A stretch of 19,917 nt of DNA from the NCBI GenBank assembly GCA_023399465.1, contig JAEWPB010000017.1, forward strand, positions 1 through 19,917, read 5' to 3'. A program made the position numbers and the translations under genes. The notes under the pieces were generated by a model. That model was given only the letters and a program-made list of their open reading frames with translations. It did no database searches and was not told where the DNA came from. Positions within the stretch are counted from its first letter, which is position 1; each line of letters starts with the position of its first letter. Shown one piece after another: positions 15,142 through 19,917 of the stretch. Origin of the DNA: Pseudomonadota bacterium. Lineage in GTDB: Bacteria; Pseudomonadota; Alphaproteobacteria; Rhizobiales; Rhizobiaceae.

Positions 15142-16551
15142 TTACTTCCAGTCGCGGATATCGACGAAGTGGCCGGCAATAGCGGCGGCTGCGGCCATGG
15201 CGGGCGACACGAGATGCGTGCGGCCCTTGAAGCCCTGGCGGCCCTCGAAGTTGCGGTTCGAGGTCGAGGCGCAGCGCTCGCCCGGCTTCAGGCGGTCGTC
15301 GTTCATCGCCAGGCACATGGAGCAGCCCGGCTCGCGCCAGTCGAAGCCGGCTGCCTTGAAGATCTTGTCGAGGCCTTCGGCTTCCGCCTGCTCCTTGACG
15401 AGACCCGAGCCCGGAACGATCATCGCGGAGACGGTGGAAGCGACGGTCTTGCCTTCGACGACCTTGGCGACTTCGCGCAGGTCCTCGATGCGGCCGTTGG
15501 TGCACGAACCGATGAACACGCGGTCAATGGCGATGTCGGTCATCTTGGTGCCCGGCTTCAGGCCCATGTAGTCGAGCGCGCGCCACTTCGAGGTGCGCTT
15601 GTTCTCGTCCTGGATATCGTCCGGGTTCGGAACGACGCCTTCAACCGAAACGACGTCCTCGGGCGAGGAGCCCCAGGAAACGATCGGCGGCAGGTTGGCG
15701 GCGTCGAGAACGATGACGCGGTCGTAGTGCGCGCCTTCGTCGGACTTCAGCGTCTTCCAGTATTCGATTGCCTGCTCCAGCGCTTCGCCCTTCGGCGCGC
15801 GCGGGCGACCCTTGATGTATTCGAAGGTCTTTTCGTCAGGCGCGATCAGGCCGGCGCGGGCGCCGCCTTCGATCGTCATGTTGCAGACCGTCATGCGGCC
15901 TTCCATCGACAGCGAGCGGATCGCCTCGCCGGCGAACTCGATGACGTGGCCGGTGCCGCCGGCGGTGCCGATCTCGCCGATGATGGCAAGGATGATGTCC
16001 TTGGCGGTGACGTGCGGCGGCAGCTGGCCGTCGACGCGCACCAGCATGTTCTTCGCCTTCTTCTGGATCAGCGTCTGGGTCGCGAGCACGTGCTCGACCT
16101 CGGAGGTGCCGATACCGTGCGCCAGCGCGCCGAAGGCGCCGTGCGTGGACGTGTGGCTGTCGCCGCAGACGATGGTCATGCCCGGAAGGGTGAAGCCCTG
16201 TTCCGGACCGACGATGTGGACGATGCCCTGGCGCTTGTCATTCTCGGAATAGTACTCGACGCCGAATTCTGCCGCGTTCGTGGCCAGCGCCTCGACCTGG
16301 ATGCGGCTTTCCTCGTTCTTGATGCCCTCGTGGCGATCCGGCGACGTCGGCACGTTATGGTCGACAACGGCGAGCGTCTTCTGCGGCGCACGGACCTTGC
16401 GGTTGGTCATGCGCAGGCCTTCGAACGCCTGCGGGCTGGTCACTTCGTGAACGAGGTGACGGTCGATGTACAGAAGACAGGTGCCATCGTCCTGGCTGTC
16501 GACCAAGTGATCATCCCAGATTTTATCGTAAAGTGTACGCGGTGCGCTCAT
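15142..16551 (-). CDS. leuC: 3-isopropylmalate dehydratase large subunit
   Basis: This 469-aa aconitase-family enzyme works with LeuD to isomerise 2-isopropylmalate to 3-isopropylmalate in leucine synthesis. The start MSAPRTLYDKIWDDH is typical. The [4Fe-4S] cluster ligands are seen in FIGSCTNGRIEDL and EPGCSMCLAMN. IVCGDSHTSTHGAFGALAHG is the substrate and cluster signature, and the end NRNFEGRQGFKGRTHLVSP is diagnostic. The length is normal. leuD is not in the window, as is usual in rhizobia, where leuC and leuD are separate. A terminator hairpin lies only 36 nt upstream of the start codon, so expression may depend on readthrough or attenuation. Confidence 0.98.
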   Translation of the reverse strand: MSAPRTLYDKIWDDHLVDSQDDGTCLLYIDRHLVHEVTSPQAFEGLRMTNRKVRAPQKTLAVVDHNVPTSPDRHEGIKNEESRIQVEALATNAAEFGVEYYSENDKRQGIVHIVGPEQGFTLPGMTIVCGDSHTSTHGAFGALAHGIGTSEVEHVLATQTLIQKKAKNMLVRVDGQLPPHVTAKDIILAIIGEIGTAGGTGHVIEFAGEAIRSLSMEGRMTVCNMTIEGGARAGLIAPDEKTFEYIKGRPRAPKGEALEQAIEYWKTLKSDEGAHYDRVIVLDAANLPPIVSWGSSPEDVVSVEGVVPNPDDIQDENKRTSKWRALDYMGLKPGTKMTDIAIDRVFIGSCTNGRIEDLREVAKVVEGKTVASTVSAMIVPGSGLVKEQAEAEGLDKIFKAAGFDWREPGCSMCLAMNDDRLKPGERCASTSNRNFEGRQGFKGRTHLVSPAMAAAAAIAGHFVDIRDWK

Positions 16552-16587
16552 GAGCTTCAGGTCCGTATGTCTATGCGGGGAACAAGG

Positions 16588-16608
16588 AAAAAAGGCAGAT
16601 CGTCTGCC
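16588..16608 (-). terminator. Intrinsic terminator or attenuator upstream of leuC
   Basis: On the minus strand GGCAGA-CGA-TCTGCC forms a perfect 6-bp stem with a 3-nt loop, followed directly by TTTTTT (16593-16588). It lies 12 nt after the stop of the 57-codon ORF and 36 nt before the leuC ATG. It may end the ABC-transporter transcript, or act as an attenuator if leuC is transcribed from upstream. Confidence 0.75.
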
Positions 16609-16620
16609 GGTCCGAACCGA

Positions 16621-16794
16621 TCAGGCGAGGCGGCTGTTGAGAGCGCCGGAAATCAGGGAAAAGAAACGGGCCGGCAGGCGCTTGTGGTCCTGAAGGACGA
16701 CCGCCGTGTCGTAATGTCCGTTCTTGCCGAGCGTTCTGATCATGATGGCCGCTATTACCAATTTTTTGTGGTTTCGGCAATTGTTATCGTTCAT
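16621..16794 (-). CDS. Small ORF, 57 codons, overlapping the permease gene (hypothetical)
   Basis: I do not recognise this product. Reading from ATG 16794 gives 57 aa beginning MNDNNCRNHKKLVIAAIM and ending ISGALNSRLA. The start overlaps the last 11 nt of the permease gene, which suggests translational coupling; an AAGG lies 3 nt before it. The part downstream of the internal ATG at 16743 (40 codons) has about 80% G or C at third positions, as expected for a real gene at this GC. The first 17 codons are AT-richer, so the shorter form is an alternative. It is basic in the middle (DHKRLPARFF) with a short hydrophobic run at residues 12-18. A terminator follows its stop by 12 nt. It could also be a leader ORF for leuC, though it has no run of leucine codons. 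Confidence 0.5.
   Translation of the reverse strand: MNDNNCRNHKKLVIAAIMIRTLGKNGHYDTAVVLQDHKRLPARFFSLISGALNSRLA
16752..16780 (-). promoter_or_regulatory. Possible promoter inside the small ORF, reading toward leuC
   Basis: On the minus strand TTGCCG (16780-16775), a 17-nt spacer and TAATAG (16757-16752) resemble a sigma-70 promoter. It would transcribe the shorter 40-codon form almost leaderless and then reach the terminator/attenuator before leuC. Only two imperfect hexamers support it. Confidence 0.3.
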
Positions 16795-17599
16795 GCGCCT
16801 TGCGCATCCGCTTCTCCACCTGCCGCAGCAGCAATGACAGGCCGATGGTTAGTATCAGGTAAATATAGGTAACGATCGAATAGGTCTCGAAAAAGCGGAA
16901 AGAACCCGAGGCGTAAACCTTCCCCATCTGGGTGATGTCGGCGACGCCGAGCACCGAAACCAGCGAGGAGTCCTTCACCATCGCCACGAAGTCGTTGGAC
17001 AGCGGCGGAAAGATCACCCGGATCGCCTGCGGAAAGATCACCAGCCGGAAGCGCTGATAGCGGGAAAGCCCAAGCGCCTTGGCGGCCTCGATCTGGCCCT
17101 TGTCGACCGACTGGATACCGGCGCGGAAGACCTCGGCGATGAAGGAGGAATAGCCGATGGTGAGCGCGATGATTGCTCGCCACATCAGCGATACGTCACG
17201 AACTGCCATGGCCTTTGCCCAGCCGACGTCGATGAGCGGCGTAAGGATCCAGTTGTAGAGCGCGACAAAGGCCGGGGCGCCCACAAAGGCGACATAGAAC
17301 AGCAGCACCAGCATCGGAATGCCACGGATCACCTCGATATAGAAGCGGGCAATCTGGCGCAGGACCTTGTTGTCGGCAAGGCCGAGAAGGGCAATGGCAA
17401 GCCCGAGGGCCGTCGCCATGGCAAAGCCGACCAGCGTCACGAAGATCGTCACGCCGATGCCCTTGGCGACGATCGTGAAGACCTGGGTGTAGACCTCGTT
17501 GGTGACGATGACCACGGCAAGGATGGCGGCAATGACGGCGAGGGCGACCAGCCACCAGGGATAGTCGCCCTCGCCTTTAAAACGTGTCTGGACCGCCAT
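16784..17599 (-). CDS. Polar amino-acid ABC transporter permease
   Basis: This 271-aa inner-membrane permease is of the HisM/GlnP type. After a short cytosolic start (MAVQTRFKGEGDYPWW) a first helix (VALAVIAAILAVVIV) is followed by about five more. The ATPase-contact EAA loop reads EAAKALGLSRYQRFRLVIFP, and IEVIRGIPMLVLLFYVAF is typical of the family. I chose ATG 17599; a further in-frame start at 17665 would run into the upstream gene. It lies 35 nt after the substrate-binding protein. No ATP-binding subunit gene is adjacent: the next downstream is a small ORF and leuC. It must share an ATPase encoded elsewhere, or one lost from this locus. Confidence 0.92.
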   Translation of the reverse strand: MAVQTRFKGEGDYPWWLVALAVIAAILAVVIVTNEVYTQVFTIVAKGIGVTIFVTLVGFAMATALGLAIALLGLADNKVLRQIARFYIEVIRGIPMLVLLFYVAFVGAPAFVALYNWILTPLIDVGWAKAMAVRDVSLMWRAIIALTIGYSSFIAEVFRAGIQSVDKGQIEAAKALGLSRYQRFRLVIFPQAIRVIFPPLSNDFVAMVKDSSLVSVLGVADITQMGKVYASGSFRFFETYSIVTYIYLILTIGLSLLLRQVEKRMRKAHER

Positions 17600-17634
17600 T
17601 ACCGCAGAGTTCCCGAAAACGGAAAAGCGGGCAC

Positions 17635-18432
17635 TTACTGACCCATCTTGTAGTCGCGGAACCACTTGATATCGAGCGCGTCGATCGTGCCGTCCGCCTT
17701 CATCGCGGCAATCGCGGCATTGACCGGGACGACGAGATCAGAACCCTTGGGGAAGATGAAGCCGAAATCTTCGGTGCCGAGCGGACCGCCGATCACCTTG
17801 AGCTTGCCTTCGGAGGCGTCGACATAACCTTGCGCGGCGACGCTGTCCGTCAGCACCACGTCGACGTCGCCGGCTTTGAGCGCCTGAACGGTCGCGCCGA
17901 AGGTCTCGAACAGCTTCACGCGCGGGTTCTGCTCGTTGCCATCGAGGATTTCATAGACGGCGGTATAGAAGGGCGAGGTTCCCGGCTGTGCGCCGATGAG
18001 GCCATCGGCGAAGGCGCCGAAGGTCTTGGAATCGGAGAAGCGATCTTCTTCGCCGCGCACCAGCATGAACTGCTGCGAGCGCATGTAGGGTTCGGAAAAG
18101 TCGACCTTGGCCTTGCGCTCTTCCTTGATGGTGATGCCGGTCATGCCGATGTTGTACTGGCCGTCGGAAACCGCCTGGATCATCGCGTCCCAGCTGGTGT
18201 TCTGATACTCGACCTTGAAGTTCAGCCGCTTGGCGATCTCGTTCATCGCGTCGTATTCCCAGCCGATCGCCTCGCCGGTCTTCGGATCCACGAACTGCAG
18301 CGGCGGATAGGCGTTCTCGGTAACGACGACGACGGTCTTGCCGCCGAGGTCCGGGAGTTCGGCCGCGGTGGCGGCAAGCGGAGAAAGCAGGGCGGCGGTC
18401 AAGCCGGCAAGTACAGTGCGGCGGAACAACAT
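17635..18432 (-). CDS. Polar amino-acid ABC transporter substrate-binding protein
   Basis: This 265-aa periplasmic binding protein is of the SBP_bac_3 (family 3) type. Residues 1-24 form a signal peptide (MLFRRTVLAGLTAALLSPLA, then ATAA-ELPD as the cleavage region). The domain signature GWEYDAMNEIAKRLNFKVEY and the ligand-region motif GMTGITIKEERKAKVDFSEP are present. The second lobe contains DVVLTDSVAAQGYV. GGGAG lies about 7 nt before ATG 18432, so the longer frame starting at 18495 is rejected. The ligand is probably a polar amino acid; which one cannot be said. It is the first gene of an operon with the permease. Confidence 0.94.
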   Translation of the reverse strand: MLFRRTVLAGLTAALLSPLAATAAELPDLGGKTVVVVTENAYPPLQFVDPKTGEAIGWEYDAMNEIAKRLNFKVEYQNTSWDAMIQAVSDGQYNIGMTGITIKEERKAKVDFSEPYMRSQQFMLVRGEEDRFSDSKTFGAFADGLIGAQPGTSPFYTAVYEILDGNEQNPRVKLFETFGATVQALKAGDVDVVLTDSVAAQGYVDASEGKLKVIGGPLGTEDFGFIFPKGSDLVVPVNAAIAAMKADGTIDALDIKWFRDYKMGQ

Positions 18433-18465
18433 GAAAAATCTCCCAAAATGTGGCTGCTGGAAACT

Positions 18466-18495
18466 GTCATACTTGCGAAGCGACTGACAAGCCAA
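18466..18495 (-). promoter_or_regulatory. Possible promoter of the ABC transporter operon
   Basis: On the minus strand TTGGCT (18495-18490), an 18-nt spacer and TATGAC (18471-18466) resemble a weak sigma-70 promoter. It would give a short leader of about 27 nt before the substrate-binding-protein start. Its -35 element directly abuts the dyad at 18496-18522. Confidence 0.3.
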
Positions 18496-18522
18496 GCCGG
18501 CACAATTTTTGATGGTGCCGGC
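18496..18522. repeat. Perfect dyad GCCGGCAC-N11-GTGCCGGC (candidate operator)
   Basis: Perfect 8-bp arms flank an 11-nt A/T-rich spacer. The dyad lies 64-90 nt upstream of the substrate-binding-protein start and next to its likely -35 element. There is no T-run on either strand to make it a terminator. A two-fold symmetric site with arms spaced this way fits binding of a dimeric regulator on one DNA face. Confidence 0.45.
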
Positions 18523-18618
18523 GCAATATTGTTCGCTTCAAATGCAATCGCCGGAGAACGTTCTACCCGTCGGCTGCGCCGCCTCATCAGATTTCCTGCC
18601 GGCATTGTTGGCGACAAC

Positions 18619-18645
18619 AAAAAAGGCGGCCGAAGGGCCGCCTTT
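18619..18645 (-). terminator. Intrinsic terminator of rplS
   Basis: On the minus strand AAAGGCGGCC, CTTC and GGCCGCCTTT form a 10-bp perfect stem, followed by a T-run (18624-18619). It lies 26 nt after the rplS stop. Confidence 0.92.
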
Positions 18646-18671
18646 CCTGAATTGATAGAACAAGCCTTGGC

Positions 18672-19187
18672 TTATTCTGCGGTATTGTTTTCCGCTGCTG
18701 CTGCGGCTGCTTCGGCTGCTGCCTTTTCGGCGGCCAGAGCCTGTGCGGCTGCAATCTTCTCGGCTTCGATGCGTGCCTTTTCAGCGGCAACTGCGGCGCG
18801 CTCGGCTTCGTTGAGCTTGCGGGCGCGGGTGCCGGTGTTCTCGACGATACGGGCAGACTTGCCGCGACGGTCGCGCAGGTAGTAGAGCTTGGCGCGGCGA
18901 ACCTTACCGCGGCGAACGATTTCGACGCTTTCGACGAGCGGCGAGTAGACCGGGAATACGCGCTCTACGCCTTCGCCGTAGGAGATCTTGCGAACGGTGA
19001 AGCTCTCGTTGATGCCGCCGCCGGAGCGGGCGATGCAAACGCCTTCATAGGCCTGAACGCGGGTACGGTTGCCTTCGACAACGCGGACGTTGACGCGCAG
19101 CGTGTCGCCGGCAGAAAACTCGGGGAGCTTGCGCTTGGCTTCGATCTTGGCGGCCTGTTCGGCTTCCAACTGCTGAATGATGTTCAT
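18672..19187 (-). CDS. rplS: 50S ribosomal protein L19
   Basis: This 171-aa protein is L19, at the 30S-50S interface of the ribosome. The core spans about residues 1-115 (MNIIQQLEAEQ, then FSAGDTLRVNVRVVEGNRTR, then SYGEGVERVFPVYSPLVE, then GKVRRAKLYYLRDRRGK). Beyond it is a tail of about 55 residues, rich in Ala, Glu and Lys and probably helical, which most non-alphaproteobacterial L19 (about 115 aa) lack. The start is ATG 19187, with an AGAGG purine tract 7 nt upstream. The frame remains open upstream to 19340, but that part lacks family features. A terminator follows. The gene usually clusters with rpsP-rimM-trmD; here the neighbour upstream is a divergent TauE-like gene. Confidence 0.97.
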   Translation of the reverse strand: MNIIQQLEAEQAAKIEAKRKLPEFSAGDTLRVNVRVVEGNRTRVQAYEGVCIARSGGGINESFTVRKISYGEGVERVFPVYSPLVESVEIVRRGKVRRAKLYYLRDRRGKSARIVENTGTRARKLNEAERAAVAAEKARIEAEKIAAAQALAAEKAAAEAAAAAAENNTAE

Positions 19188-19304
19188 AGGTCTAACCTCT
19201 GTTTTTCTGAAACAGCCAGAGCGCTCAGACATCTTTTGGCCTTTGGCCTCCGGATATTGCCGCAAGGGCGGGAGCGGGTTCGCCATTCTTTGTTGCTGGC
19301 AGAC

Positions 19305-19318
19305 GGGGGAAAACCCCC
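19305..19318. repeat. G5-A4-C5 hairpin in the rplS upstream region
   Basis: GGGGGAAAACCCCC has perfect 5-bp G/C arms and lies 118-131 nt upstream of the rplS start on the minus-strand template side. It would form a stable hairpin in a long rplS leader. A possible -10/-35 pair (on the minus strand ATGACA at 19360-19355, 17 nt, TATTGG at 19337-19332) lies just upstream of it. The evidence for a function is weak. Confidence 0.3.
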
Positions 19319-19462
19319 ATTTCCGCGTGGGCCAATACACGAAATGCCGGTGCTTGTCATCCCTTGATGCCGATATTTCTTCGCCGATCGGCGGAAATCC
19401 GGATCTTGCGGCGCAGCCGGGGACCGGCTATGGCGACCACGTCATCGAGCGGGGGGAGCCGG

Positions 19463-19917
19463 ATGTCGATTGCAGTAATCATTATTCTTTTTGGAGCCGG
19501 ATTCCTGTCCGGCGTGGTGAATGCCATTGCCGGGGGCGGGACGTTCCTGACCTTCGGAGCCCTGACGCTGATCGGCGTACCGCCGATCGCGGCGAACGCC
19601 ACGTCCTCGATCGTCCAGTTTCCGGGCTACGTCACCTCGACGCTCGCCTATCGCGAGGAGATCCGCACGCATTGGCGCGGCGCGCTGTTCCTGTCCGTGG
19701 TCTCGGTGATCGGTGCGGTTGGCGGCTCGCTGCTCCTCCTCTCGCTCGACAATCCGTCCTTCCGCGTGATCGTTCCCTGGCTGCTTCTGGCGGCAACGGT
19801 GATCTTCGCCGCCGGTCCCTGGCTCAAGCCGAAGGCGAGTGCGGAGCGTTCGCCCAACAATCCGCCCTGCATCATCAGCCAGTTCTTCACCTCGATCTAC
19901 GGCGGTTTCTTCGGCGC
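19463..19917 (+). CDS. TauE/SafE-family membrane permease, 3' end cut by the window
   Basis: The first 151 codons of a TauE/SafE (sulfite exporter/COG0730) inner-membrane protein are present. The N-terminal repeat LFGAGFLSGVVNAIAGGGTF is the family hallmark, followed by PPIAANATSSIVQFPGYV, which belongs to the conserved TS(S/N) motif. Three or four membrane helices are visible (residues 3-24, about 74-94, 101-118). The last visible segment, SIYGGFFGA, begins the second half repeat, so roughly the C-terminal half is outside. GGGGGGAG at 19451-19458 is about 4 nt before ATG 19463. Substrates in this family vary (sulfite, sulfoacetate, organic acids), so none is assigned. It is divergent from rplS. 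Confidence 0.9.
   Translation, partial: MSIAVIIILFGAGFLSGVVNAIAGGGTFLTFGALTLIGVPPIAANATSSIVQFPGYVTSTLAYREEIRTHWRGALFLSVVSVIGAVGGSLLLLSLDNPSFRVIVPWLLLAATVIFAAGPWLKPKASAERSPNNPPCIISQFFTSIYGGFFG

Noticed and set aside
15169..16872. 567-codon open frame on the plus strand
   Set aside because: Antisense to leuC and the small ORF; no recognisable domain and atypical composition.
18496..18512. GGCAC-N5-TTGA on the plus strand as a sigma-54 promoter
   Set aside because: It has the GG-N10-G spacing, but no plus-strand gene lies downstream and the match is part of the perfect dyad.
17584..18882. 432-codon open frame on the plus strand
   Set aside because: Antisense to the binding protein and rplS; passes through both a terminator and a promoter region.
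1..19917. CRISPR arrays, insertion sequences, prophage or integrative-element ends
   Set aside because: No spaced direct repeats, transposase, integrase or terminal inverted repeats seen; gene content and GC are uniform.

Overview
The window is about 62% GC chromosomal DNA with alphaproteobacterial gene content. The gene order (tesB, glnK-amtB, ftsK, lolA, xthA, a response regulator, leuC, an amino-acid ABC transporter, rplS) together with the protein sequences points to Rhizobiaceae, of the Sinorhizobium/Ensifer/Rhizobium type. That placement comes from recalled family sequences, not from a search. Almost everything here is core housekeeping. I see no IS element, integrase, phage gene, CRISPR array, toxin-antitoxin pair or obvious island.

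Layout. 1-20 (-): the 5' end of a tRNA, probably tRNA-Gly, running off the left edge. 289-2810 (+): four genes for translation quality and proteostasis: a ProXp-ala/YbaK-type editing deacylase, a CnoX-like thioredoxin-TPR chaperedoxin, a stand-alone Lon substrate-binding domain protein, and a small Trm112-like protein. 2838-4052 (-): a UbiH/COQ6-family FAD monooxygenase, divergent from tesB (+). 5152-6982 (+): a sigma-54 type promoter followed by glnK-amtB, the ammonium sensing and transport pair, closed by a strong terminator. 7156-9930 (+): a near-perfect CtrA-type box, then ftsK, followed by lolA, a terminator and xthA.

11647-12804 (-): an OmpR-family response regulator followed 18 nt later by a small cyclic-nucleotide-binding protein. 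They are divergent from a YkuD-type L,D-transpeptidase (+). An aldo/keto reductase (+) converges on a SixA-like histidine phosphatase (-). 15142-16551 (-): leuC, with a terminator on each side. 16621-18432 (-): a substrate-binding protein, a permease and a previously easy-to-miss 57-codon ORF, with no ATPase beside them. 18672-19187 (-): rplS with its terminator. 19463 to the right edge (+): a TauE/SafE-family membrane permease, cut by the window.

The genes reflect separate cell functions: nitrogen sensing, cell division and chromosome segregation, envelope biogenesis, leucine synthesis and translation. The least explained items are regulatory or small: the CtrA-type box in front of ftsK; the 57-codon ORF overlapping the permease; the intrinsic terminator only 36 nt upstream of the leuC start, which leaves little room for a promoter and suggests readthrough or attenuation; the dyad upstream of the ABC operon; and the response regulator/cNMP-binding pair with no kinase next to it. 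I do not see convincing evidence of a wholly new multi-gene system.
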